Source of the DNA: JANRIC01 sp033765345
Lineage (GTDB): Bacteria; Bacteroidota; Bacteroidia; Cytophagales; Microscillaceae
DNA length: 22,254 nucleotides
Direction of reading: 5' to 3'
NCBI GenBank assembly: GCA_033765345.1
Contig: JANRIC010000016.1
Coordinates: 1 to 22,254 of the forward strand
Shown here: positions 15,596 to 22,254 of the stretch, in pieces
How the letters are laid out: the number at the start of each line of letters is the position of its first letter
Numbering within the stretch: the first letter of the stretch is position 1
Notes under the pieces: model-generated
What the model was told of the DNA's origin: nothing
Database searches by the model: none
What the model saw: the letters and a program-made list of their open reading frames with translations, nothing else
Made by a program: the position numbers and the translations under genes

Positions 15596-16048
15596 TTATT
15601 CCTCTGGTGCGTATTTTTTGGGGGCATACAAGAAACCAAAAGCCTCTGCTCCGTTTTTGTCTTTGTATCGGTGATGAATCTGATGCGCCCGAATCATACG
15701 ACGAAGGTATTTATTACGGGCTATAAATTTGATTTTGACACGACGATGCACCAGTATATCGTGAAAAAGCACATAAAAAATACCATAAGCCAGGATTCCA
15801 AAACCAATCGGTTTTAAAATCCACAAAGCAGGAATCTCAAAACCTGCAACAATCGTGGCGATGGATGGGATACTGAATACCAGCGCGAAATAATCGTTTT
15901 TCTCAAAAAATCCCTCGTGCGGCTGATGATGATCCCGATGCCAAATCCACAAAAAACCATGCATCACGTATTTGTGCGTAGCCCAGGCAACTCCTTCCAT
16001 CAAAAGAAAAGTCCCCACAATCAAAATGACATATATCGGAAAATACAT
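15596..16048 (-). CDS. crtZ: Beta-carotene 3-hydroxylase, 150 aa
   Basis: CrtZ is a membrane di-iron hydroxylase that adds hydroxyl groups to both rings of beta-carotene, giving zeaxanthin. All histidine boxes are present: H25KYVMH30, H37RDHH41 with H44, H96DILVH101 and H122QIHH126. The pattern GFLWIWHRDHHQPHEGFFEKND is close to known CrtZ. Membrane helices are IYVILIVGTFLLMEGVAW, LVFSIPSIATIVAGF and ILKPIGFGILAYGIFYVLF. The length fits bacterial CrtZ (about 150-175). Other carotenoid genes (crtB, crtI, crtY) are not in the window, which is common in Bacteroidota where the set is scattered. The start ATG at 16048 directly precedes the first helix. Confidence 0.92.
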   Translation of the reverse strand: MYFPIYVILIVGTFLLMEGVAWATHKYVMHGFLWIWHRDHHQPHEGFFEKNDYFALVFSIPSIATIVAGFEIPALWILKPIGFGILAYGIFYVLFHDILVHRRVKIKFIARNKYLRRMIRAHQIHHRYKDKNGAEAFGFLYAPKKYAPEE

Positions 16049-16087
16049 TACTTATTATTATTATTTATGGGTGATTATTCTAGTGTT

Positions 16088-16150
<63 letters not shown>

Positions 16151-16158
16151 TTGTTTGT

Positions 16159-16243
16159 CCTTGCCGTGGGCTGTGTCTTCACAGCCACTAAATTCTGACT
16201 TTGAAATAATTCTAGTTAGAAAAACAAAGTATTTGCGGCAAGG
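16159..16243. repeat. 85-bp inverted-repeat element with inner hairpin
   Basis: The outer ends CCTTGCCG (16159-16166) and CGGCAAGG (16236-16243) are perfect 8-bp inverted repeats. Inside, GTGGGCTGTG (16166-16175) pairs with CACAGCCAC (16180-16188) with one bulge and a TCTT loop. It could be a small dispersed palindromic element. The gap 16049-16256 holds no gene. Confidence 0.4.
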
Positions 16244-16256
16244 TTTGGGTTTTGCA

Positions 16257-16652
16257 TTAAAAATTAACGTGTACGGTCACCTTTGCCAGCACAAAAAACA
16301 GCACCACAAGCCCTGCAACCGTCAGCCATATCTTTAAACGCAGATTGGATTTTTGCAGTGCCAGTAAATTTTCTTCCAGGGTTTTCATATCATGGCTATA
16401 ATGATCGTGAAATTCCTGCAATTCTGCCAGTTTATCCATCAGTTCTTTGTTTTCCTGGCGAATTTTTTTATTGACAGTATTGATTCTTTTATAATTGCTT
16501 TGAATTTTTTTGAAATCGCCCGGTTCATCTCCCTGGCTTTTGATCAGATCGTTTACCTCTCGGATAGAAAAATACCGCTCATACGCACACACTTCGCAGC
16601 TTGTACGGCTATAATCATTGGCAGCCTCACAATTGATACAGTTCCAGGTCAT
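16257..16652 (-). CDS. RanBP2-type zinc finger, coiled coil and C-terminal membrane helix protein, 131 aa
   Basis: The N-terminus MTWNCINCEAANDYSRTSCE then VCAYER carries W3, C5, C8, N13, C19 and C22, the W-x-C-x2-C...N...C-x2-C layout of RanBP2/zinc-ribbon fingers. Residues 30-100 are charged and heptad-like (IKSQGDEPGDFKKIQSNYKR, VNKKIRQENKELMDKLAELQ, MKTLEENLLALQKSNLRLK), indicating a coiled coil. Residues 104-126 (KIWLTVAGLVVLFFVLAKVTV) form a membrane anchor, so the finger and coiled coil probably face the cytoplasm. It lies 36 bp downstream of the Ser/Thr kinase gene on the same strand, so the two are very likely cotranscribed and the protein could be a membrane scaffold or substrate for that kinase. 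That link is inference. Confidence 0.65.
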   Translation of the reverse strand: MTWNCINCEAANDYSRTSCEVCAYERYFSIREVNDLIKSQGDEPGDFKKIQSNYKRINTVNKKIRQENKELMDKLAELQEFHDHYSHDMKTLEENLLALQKSNLRLKIWLTVAGLVVLFFVLAKVTVHVNF

Positions 16653-16688
16653 CGTATTGGTATTTGAAAGAGTGACAGATTGCTTAAT

Positions 16689-17753
16689 TTATTTTTTGCC
16701 GATATTTAATCCCTTGCCCCTTAATCCTCCCTGGCTTGGTGTCAGGGGAGGAGGGTCTTCTGAAGACTCGAGGGGCGATTCCTTTGTTTTGGAGCTAAGT
16801 CCTCCTTTTAAGAGGGCTTTGTTCAGTGGATGGGTCGGCGTTTTGTCTTCGTCTTCTTGGATGTTGAGTGATTTGAGTCCATCAAAAATCTCAGCCACCG
16901 TGGGTCTTTTGGTATAATCCGAAATGAGCATTTTCTCGATCAATGCATTCAGTTCGGGGGGCAAGTCGCTGTATGCAGACACGAGGCGGACACCATTCCG
17001 CACGGCCACACAGGCATAATGGTATTTTTCCTGATCAAATTCTGGGAGACTTCCCTTGAGATACAGGCAAAACAAAAGCCCGAGGGCAAAAACATCCGAT
17101 AAAGTAGTCAGGTCTTTGCCCTGAATACGAGTATCTTCCTGAATGTATCCGGCCAGTTCGGGGGAATAAAATACCATATCCCCTACCAGTTCTTCAATGA
17201 TTTCGGGTGGGTTTCCGGAGAAATAACTATTGTCAAAATCAATTAATTTAGCGGTATAGTTATGCGTTTTTGTTTCTTTGATGAGGATATTATCGGGTTT
17301 GAGGTCTCCGTGTACGATGCCTGCTTTGTGTAATACATTGAGGCTATGGCAGATGGTCTTGAGGATAAGTACACGGCTGCTGAGTGGTAGAGACGAGATT
17401 TCGCGGATAGAAAGCGAAGCCACGTCTACTTTTTCGGTGACTTTATAGTATTTGCTTTCGCTTCTGAAAAAATCAACCGTAAAAACCAGGTTACCGCCGC
17501 TTCCGCACTTTTCATTGATCTCGAGCATGAGGGATTTGTGGTGCCGCTCGAAGTTTTCGCAGGCTTTGAGTTTGCGGGCTTTGGTTTCGGGGCTTCCTGG
17601 TGCATTTTTAGTGGGGTATTTGGGGTATAAAAACTCCTTCATAAAATACTCCTTTCCGTTTTTTTGGGCAAAAGTCCATTTACTCAGCCCCCCTCCGGCT
17701 GTGGTAAAGTCCTTAAGTATTTTGTATCCCTTGATAATATCGCCTTTTAACAT
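16689..17753 (-). CDS. Ser/Thr protein kinase (Hanks type), 354 aa
   Basis: Kinase motifs, numbered from the ATG at 17753: glycine-rich loop region TAGGGLSKW (18-26), ATP lysine K39 in YFMKEF, catalytic loop HGDLKPDN (148-155, HGD in place of HRD), metal-binding DFDNSYF (172-178, DFD in place of DFG), activation segment GDMVFYSPEL and helix F LSDVFALGLLF. The TTG-initiated extension to 17786 is rejected because a good promoter -7 element overlaps it. About 60 residues after the kinase core (DEDKTPTHPLNKALLKGG...) are Ser/Pro-rich and probably disordered. No membrane helix is present, so the enzyme is cytoplasmic. The zinc-finger/membrane gene follows 36 bp downstream. The HGD/DFD variants keep the catalytic and metal Asp, so activity is expected. 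Confidence 0.9.
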   Translation of the reverse strand: MLKGDIIKGYKILKDFTTAGGGLSKWTFAQKNGKEYFMKEFLYPKYPTKNAPGSPETKARKLKACENFERHHKSLMLEINEKCGSGGNLVFTVDFFRSESKYYKVTEKVDVASLSIREISSLPLSSRVLILKTICHSLNVLHKAGIVHGDLKPDNILIKETKTHNYTAKLIDFDNSYFSGNPPEIIEELVGDMVFYSPELAGYIQEDTRIQGKDLTTLSDVFALGLLFCLYLKGSLPEFDQEKYHYACVAVRNGVRLVSAYSDLPPELNALIEKMLISDYTKRPTVAEIFDGLKSLNIQEDEDKTPTHPLNKALLKGGLSSKTKESPLESSEDPPPLTPSQGGLRGKGLNIGKK

Positions 17754-17773
17754 AATGCACTCGCTTTCGTCTT

Positions 17774-17806
17774 CAAAAGTATACAAAAATAAGGCTATTC
17801 ATCAAA
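17774..17806 (-). promoter_or_regulatory. Bacteroidota-type promoter for the kinase gene
   Basis: On the minus strand TTTG (17803-17806) is followed after 21 nt by TACTTTTG (17774-17781). This matches the Bacteroidota primary sigma consensus TTTG-N19-21-TAnnTTTG. Transcription would start roughly 15 nt before the ATG at 17753, which fixes that start over the upstream TTG. Confidence 0.65.
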
Positions 17807-17948
17807 AAAACTTAATTAATTTCGAGCAAGCGGTCTAGCATCAAGAAACACCCAAGTGCCAGTTGTATGCTGAATCTCTGAAAGCAATACACAGATTTTT
17901 TTGGCAATGGGCAGAAGTTTTGCTAAATTGTTTTAAAAAAAAAATCGC

Positions 17949-18145
17949 ATGATCCTACACCAAGACATGAGCCTGGAAGCGTATCTGGAGCTTGAAAAAG
18001 AAACCGGAGAACGTTATGAACTCATGGATGGAGTGCCTCGCTTGGTGCCAAGTGTAACGCTTGAACACGATTGTATTTTTTTGAAATAATTGCAGAGAAG
18101 TTTTGTAAGTATACAGACGATTCCGTAAATTGCCTTCGGATTTGA
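17949..18145 (+). pseudogene. Uma2-family (DUF820) endonuclease remnant, frameshifted and truncated
   Basis: The ATG at 17949 opens MILHQDMSLEAYLELEKETG then ERYELMDGVPRLVPSVTLEHDCIFLK-stop (18087-18089). MSLEAYLELE...ERYELMDG is the standard N-terminal signature of Uma2 proteins, PD-(D/E)xK-fold enzymes of uncertain role. The full family length is about 190 residues, so this is a stub. Adding one T to the T7 run (18076-18082) would continue the frame as FFEIIAEKFCKYTDDSVNCL...stop near 18145, consistent with a one-base deletion followed by loss of the catalytic C-terminal half. The conserved start is seen in the sequence; the single-deletion account is inference. It ends about 190 bp before the CRISPR array. 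Confidence 0.6.
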
Positions 18146-18337
18146 AAACAAACCCAAAAGCTCATTGTCATCTTAGTTTGTAAACTATTTTGCTAGCAAG
18201 TTTAAGAAAATACGCCCAAAATCTCAAGGCTTCCTCAAAAACCTTGCCATTCAAGCAAAGTGCAGAAAACGCCCGAATTAGCTACAGAAAAATGTGCTTC
18301 AAAGTATTGTATTTCAAAGCCTTAGCCCAAGGGATGG
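18146..18337 (+). promoter_or_regulatory. Presumed CRISPR leader, no gene seen
   Basis: This 192-bp stretch directly precedes the first intact repeat at the non-degenerate end of the array, so it should hold the leader and array promoter. I see TAGTTTG (18174-18180) and TATTTTG (18185-18191), each one base short of the TAnnTTTG consensus. TAGTTT-GT-AAACTA is a small palindrome there. No ORF of note is present on either strand. No second array is available for comparison. Confidence 0.45.
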
Positions 18338-20873
18338 GTAGGAGTCTATTCCAATTTTAGTGTGGATTGCGACAGAAAATAGCCCTGATTTAACATTTCA
18401 GCCTTGCACGTAGGAGTCTATTCCAATTTTAGTGTGGATTGCGACAAATATTGCCGAATATACATTTCCTAATTCTCTGAATAGTAGGAGTCTATTCCAA
18501 TTTTAGTGTGGATTGCGACATAAGCTTGCTATCTAACTCTTGGGTTTCATAGCCGTAGGAGTCTATTCCAATTTTAGTGTGGATTGCGACATAAGCTTGC
18601 TATCTAACTCTTGGGTTTCATAGCCGTAGGAGTCTATTCCAATTTTAGTGTGGATTGCGACTTGTGGCAGCGTAAGGAAGTTGATTCCTAGCTTGTAGGA
18701 GTCTATTCCAATTTTAGTGTGGATTGCGACAGTTAGATACTCATAAGCGTTTAGTATTCTTTTGAGTAGGAGTCTATTCCAATTTTAGTGTGGATTGCGA
18801 CGAACGGAGTCATTCAGCTTGTCGTTGATTAGTTCTGTAGGAGTCTATTCCAATTTTAGTGTGGATTGCGACAGTATCCTTGATTAAGCATAATTGCCTT
18901 ACACTTTGTAGGAGTCTATTCCAATTTTAGTGTGGATTGCGACTTAAAACAAAAAGGAATAAAATAAGTTTTTTCATAAGTAGGAGTCTATTCCAATTTT
19001 AGTGTGGATTGCGACTTTAGAGGGAGAGTAACCAATTTTTCATATTTTTAAAGTAGGAGTCTATTCCAATTTTAGTGTGGATTGCGACGTTTTGTTTATT
19101 ATCTCCATTTTTCTTTTTTTTATTGTAGGAGTCTATTCCAATTTTAGTGTGGATTGCGACAGTTGACACTACTCCAAATTTCAACGACTTTAAACGGTAG
19201 GAGTCTATTCCAATTTTAGTGTGGATTGCGACATGTCGACTACGTTAACATCATGTGGTGTTTTGTTTGTAGGAGTCTATTCCAATTTTAGTGTGGATTG
19301 CGACGTAGGTTGCTACCGGTCAGGTTTGTTCTTACAAATGTAGGAGTCTATTCCAATTTTAGTGTGGATTGCGACCATTGTCGCGTTGTTATTCAAATTT
19401 ATTGCCTACTCGTAGGAGTCTATTCCAATTTTAGTGTGGATTGCGACTTTTTTGTGTTTATAAATAATTACACGACAAAATTAGTAGGAGTCTATTCCAA
19501 TTTTAGTGTGGATTGCGACTCAAGAAATTTTCTTTATAAAGAAGATCAGGGCGACGTAGGAGTCTATTCCAATTTTAGTGTGGATTGCGACTCATGTTAT
19601 TAAGTGCTTGATTAATGCTTTCTTGAGTAGGAGTCTATTCCAATTTTAGTGTGGATTGCGACAAATGTTCTGTTTTTTCGGTATGAACGTTGCCGGTGTA
19701 GGAGTCTATTCCAATTTTAGTGTGGATTGCGACATTATTACGCAGCTTGTCAATTCATTTTTAACATAGTAGGAGTCTATTCCAATTTTAGTGTGGATTG
19801 CGACTTGAGATTGAGTCACTCTTTTTACAGAATCGAACATGTAGGAGTCTATTCCAATTTTAGTGTGGATTGCGACAATTAATGATTCTTTTTGCTACAA
19901 ATGTACGAGTAAGGTAGGAGTCTATTCCAATTTTAGTGTGGATTGCGACTTTTTTTAATTCTTGAAAATTTGTCTCAAATATTTTGTAGGAGTCTATTCC
20001 AATTTTAGTGTGGATTGCGACACTTCTGCACATTACTATGCAGTTTCTATCAGGGGTAGGAGTCTATTCCAATTTTAGTGTGGATTGCGACAGGTAGTTT
20101 TTGTTTCATAATTAAGATAATTTTTTTTGGTAGGAGTCTATTCCAATTTTAGTGTGGATTGCGACAGGTAGTTTTTGTTTCATAATTAAGATAATTTTTT
20201 TTGGTAGGAGTCTATTCCAATTTTAGTGTGGATTGCGACAATCGATGCCATTCTGATATACTCATCGACTTCAAAGTAGGAGTCTATTCCAATTTTAGTG
20301 TGGATTGCGACGGTGGTGTCGTCCATTTCTAACGGCTCGAAATTTAGTAGGAGTCTATTCCAATTTTAGTGTGGATTGCGACAATAACATCTCCAGCGTT
20401 AAAATTAATCATGATAAGTAGGAGTCTATTCCAATTTTAGTGTGGATTGCGACAATTTTAATAACAATTCGTCATAACTTATTAACTGTAGGAGTCTATT
20501 CCAATTTTAGTGTGGATTGCGACAATAAATATTAGTAGCTGCAATGAGAGGGGATAAACGTAGGAGTCTATTCCAATTTTAGTGTGGATTGCGACATTTT
20601 CCACACGCTATGTTCGGGTAATTTGTGTTCGTAGGAGTCTATTCCAATTTTAGTGTGGATTGCGACTTCAGCTACTAAGAAGTACCCCTGGTTTAACATC
20701 AGTAGGAGTCTATTCCAATTTTAGTGTGGATTGCGACTAAAAAACGCATATAATAGCATTTCTTTGTGATGAACGTAGGAGTCTATTCCAATTTTAGTGT
20801 GGATTGCGACAAATCTTTCATTAACTTTGACCATTAACTTAGCAGTAGGAGTCTATTCCAATTTTAGTGTGGA
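18338..20873 (+). CRISPR. CRISPR array, 35 intact 36-bp repeats plus one truncated terminal repeat, 35 spacers (33 unique)
   Basis: The repeat starts GTAGGAGTCTATTCC and ends AGTGTGGATTGCGAC, 36 bp, with no mismatch noticed in the 35 full copies (first 18338-18373, last 20775-20810). The final copy (20845-20873) keeps only the first 29 nt. Spacers are 33-38 nt, mostly 35-36. Spacers 3 and 4 (18520-18554, 18591-18625) are identical, as are 25 and 26 (20092-20129, 20166-20203), showing unit duplication. The 3' end ATTGCGAC resembles the 8-nt ATTGAAAC-type crRNA handle left by Cas6 in type I and III systems. With degeneracy at the right end, this points to plus-strand transcription from a leader on the left. 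No cas gene is in the window, so the type is not settled; I favour type III. Confidence 0.97.
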
Positions 20874-21627
20874 CTTTTAGGAATTAAGGAATTAAGGGAA
20901 TTAAAATAATGAAGGGCTGGTGTTTAATTCTTAATTTTCTTAATTTCTTTAATTTTTTTCATTTAAAAGGAGGTAGGAGTCTATTCCAATTTTAGTGTGG
21001 ACTTCTAGGAATTAAGGAATTAAAGGAATTAAAATAATTAAGGGTGGGGCGTTTAATTCTTAATTCCTTTCATTATCTTAATTTTCTTAATTCAAAAGGT
21101 TAGTGTGGACTTCTAGGAATTAAAGAATTAAAGGAATTAAAATAATGAAGGGGTTGCTGTTTAATTCTTAATTCCTTTCATTTTCTTAATTTTCTTAATT
21201 CAAAAGATAAGAGTCTATTCCAATTTTAGTGTGGACTTTTAGGAATTAAGGAATTAAGGGAATTAAAATAATGAAGGGGGTTTCGTACAATTAAGGAATT
21301 AAGGGAATTAAAATAATGAAGTGCTGCTGTTTAATTCTTAATTTTCTTAATTTCTTTAATTTTTTTCATTTTTTAATTCTTAATTTTCTTAATTTCTTTA
21401 ATTTTTTTCATTTTTTTCATTTTTTAATTCTTAATTTTCTTAATTTCTTTAATTTTTTTCATTTAAAAGGAGGTAGGGGTCTATTCCAATTTTAGTGTGG
21501 ACTTCTAGGAATTAAAGAATTAAAGGAATTAAAATAATGAAGGGGTTGCTGTTTAATTCTTAATTCCTTTCATTTTCTTAATTTTCTTAATTCAAAAGAT
21601 AAGAGTCTATTCCAATTTTAGTGTGGA
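20845..21627 (+). repeat. Chimeric post-array: 29-nt CRISPR-repeat stumps joined to A/T-rich inverted-repeat modules
   Basis: The 29-nt repeat stump recurs at 20845, 20973, 21207 (start ATAAGAG), 21473 (GTAGGGG) and 21599 (ATAAGAG), plus a 9-nt trace at 21101-21109. Each stump is followed by CTT(C/T)TAGGAATTAA and a module of about 100 bp: a purine-rich arm of GGAATTAA words, a short GAAGGG centre, and a pyrimidine-rich arm of TTAATTCTTAATT words that can fold back on the first arm, partly by G-U pairs. The first two units are exactly 128 bp long. The interval 21207-21472 holds an internally expanded module. None of the stumps regains the missing TTGCGAC. No ORF is present. Confidence 0.9.
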
Positions 21628-21635
21628 CTTCTAGG

Positions 21636-21950
21636 AATTAAGAAATTAAGGGAATTAAAATAATGAAGGGGGTTTCGTACAATTAAGGAATTAAGGGAAT
21701 TAAAATAATGAAGGGGGTTTCGTACAATTAAGGAATTAAGGGAATTAAAATAATGAAGGGGGTTTCGTACAATTAAGAAATTAAAGGAATTAAAATAATG
21801 AAGGGGGTTTCGTACAATTAAGAAATTAAGGGAATTAAAATAATGAAGGGGGTTTCGTACAATTAAGGAATTAAGGGAATTAAAATAATGAAGGGGGTTT
21901 CGTACAATTAAGAAATTAAGGGAATTAAAATAATGAAGGGGGTTTCGTTT
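21636..21950 (+). repeat. 45-bp minisatellite, seven copies, derived from the purine arm
   Basis: Units begin at 21636, 21681, 21726, 21771, 21816, 21861 and 21906, each 45 bp, made of AATTAAGGAATTAAGGGAAT, TAAAATAATG and AAGGGGGTTTCGTAC. They differ only by A/G changes in the GG positions. The same unit occurs once inside the module at 21236-21330, so the array was spun out of the chimeric structure. It closes with GTTTAATTCTTAATTAATTC, a trace of the opposite arm. Confidence 0.95.
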
Positions 21951-21982
21951 AATTCTTAATTAATTCAAGTAGCTACCTACAT

Positions 21983-22041
21983 ATTAGAACACAGATACAT
22001 CCGTGTTTAATCCGTAAAATCTGTGTCATCCGTGTTCTAAT
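21983..22041. repeat. Imperfect palindrome of dispersed-repeat type
   Basis: ATTAGAACAC (21983-21992) and GTGTTCTAAT (22032-22041) are perfect 10-bp arms, extended inward by related GATACA/TGTCATC sequence, around TCCGTGTTTAATCCGTAAAA. I recall sequences like this as common intergenic repeats in Bacteroidota genomes. No gene is present. Confidence 0.6.
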
Positions 22042-22050
22042 AACTAGTAA

Positions 22051-22254
22051 ATGAATTATTCATTCGCTCAAGCCGCACGAGCGATGCCCTCAGAAACTTT
22101 CTTATTCGCTCAAGCCGTACGATCGATACCCTCAGAAACTTTCTTATTCGCTCAAGCCGTACGATCGATACCCTCAGAAACTTTCTTATTCGCTCAAGCC
22201 GTACGATCGATACCCTCAGAAACTTTCTTATTCGCTCAAGCCGTACGATCGATA
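22051..22254 (+). CDS. Possible 14-residue-repeat ORF, doubtful, runs off the window
   Basis: ATG at 22051 opens MNYSFAQAARAMPSETFL, then FAQAVRSIPSETFL repeated to the window edge without a stop. It is recorded because the 42-bp period preserves the frame. Against it, all three forward frames through the unit are open, the repeat has no fold I recognise, and no promoter or upstream coding context is visible. I think it is more likely non-coding. Confidence 0.15.
   Translation, partial: MNYSFAQAARAMPSETFLFAQAVRSIPSETFLFAQAVRSIPSETFLFAQAVRSIPSETFLFAQAVRSI
22062..22254. repeat. 42-bp tandem array running off the window, at least 4.6 copies
   Basis: Units start at 22062, 22104, 22146, 22188 and 22230, each ATTCGCTCAAGCCGTACGAT then CGATACCCTCAGAAACTTTCTT. 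The first copy differs at three positions (GCACGAGCGATG for GTACGATCGATA) and the rest are identical. CGTACGATCGATA contains overlapping palindromes CGTACG and ATCGAT. The period is a multiple of three and a frame is open throughout, but similar non-coding minisatellites occur elsewhere in the window. Confidence 0.95.

Noticed and set aside
17754..17786. N-terminal extension MYTFEDESECI of the kinase from a TTG codon
   Set aside because: The -7 element TACTTTTG overlaps this stretch, so transcription starts inside it. The ATG at 17753 is the start.
19298..19603. 101-residue ORF reading VGVYSNFSVDCD repeats
   Set aside because: This is a translation of CRISPR repeats and spacers, opened only by spacer lengths near multiples of three.
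18374..20844. Spacer matches to other parts of this window (self-targeting)
   Set aside because: By eye no spacer has a convincing match outside the array. The two repeated spacer pairs are unit duplications.

Overview
The window looks like a chromosomal segment of a member of the Bacteroidota (Cytophagia-like). This rests on several observations: a promoter of the form TTTG-N21-TAnnTTTG, an absence of strong Shine-Dalgarno sites, DUF4199 and DUF4349 proteins, a CrtZ carotenoid hydroxylase, and A/T-rich intergenic DNA full of short repeats. No taxonomic search was possible.

Left part (1-3.9 kb): the tail of an unknown gene is cut by a complete IS1-family element whose transposase is split by a -1 slippery A8 run. 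Next comes a DUF262/HNH (GmrSD-like) gene bracketed by a 27-bp direct repeat that copies the 3' end of the next gene, a small secreted OB-fold protein.

Middle (3.9-17.8 kb) is mostly housekeeping or envelope genes, often single and convergent: orphan trpD; a 1248-residue lipoprotein joining a metallophosphoesterase, a kinase-like segment and an outer-membrane barrel; a single-domain response regulator; an OLD/RecF-like ATPase with a DUF4435/TOPRIM-like C-terminus; DUF4199; a DUF4349 lipoprotein; a Nudix hydrolase; a two-domain LolA-like periplasmic protein; crtZ; and a zinc-finger/coiled-coil/membrane protein paired with a Ser/Thr kinase. Gene ends carry hairpins and tandem repeats: about 50 copies of a G-rich heptamer after trpD, a 41-bp array bracketed by a 13-bp inverted repeat, and a second heptamer array upstream of crtZ.

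Right part (17.9-22.25 kb): a frameshifted Uma2 remnant, then a CRISPR array of 35 complete 36-bp repeats plus one truncated repeat, with no cas genes in the window. The terminal repeat loses its last 7 nt (the presumed crRNA 5' handle). The 29-nt stump is then repeated at least four more times, now joined to A/T-rich inverted-repeat modules of about 100 bp instead of spacers, and the structure collapses into a 45-bp minisatellite. A dispersed-type palindrome and a 42-bp tandem array reach the window edge.

The strongest discovery is in the spacers. Read in reverse complement, three non-identical spacers (1, 8 and 33) all encode the same protein start, Met-Leu-Asn-Gln-Gly-Tyr, and differ only at synonymous positions. 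About a dozen of 33 unique spacers carry an ATG with an open frame running to the spacer end on that strand. The crRNAs would therefore be antisense to mRNAs, often over the translation start, and one gene family has been hit repeatedly. This suggests an RNA-targeting or RNA-acquiring system whose cas genes lie elsewhere.
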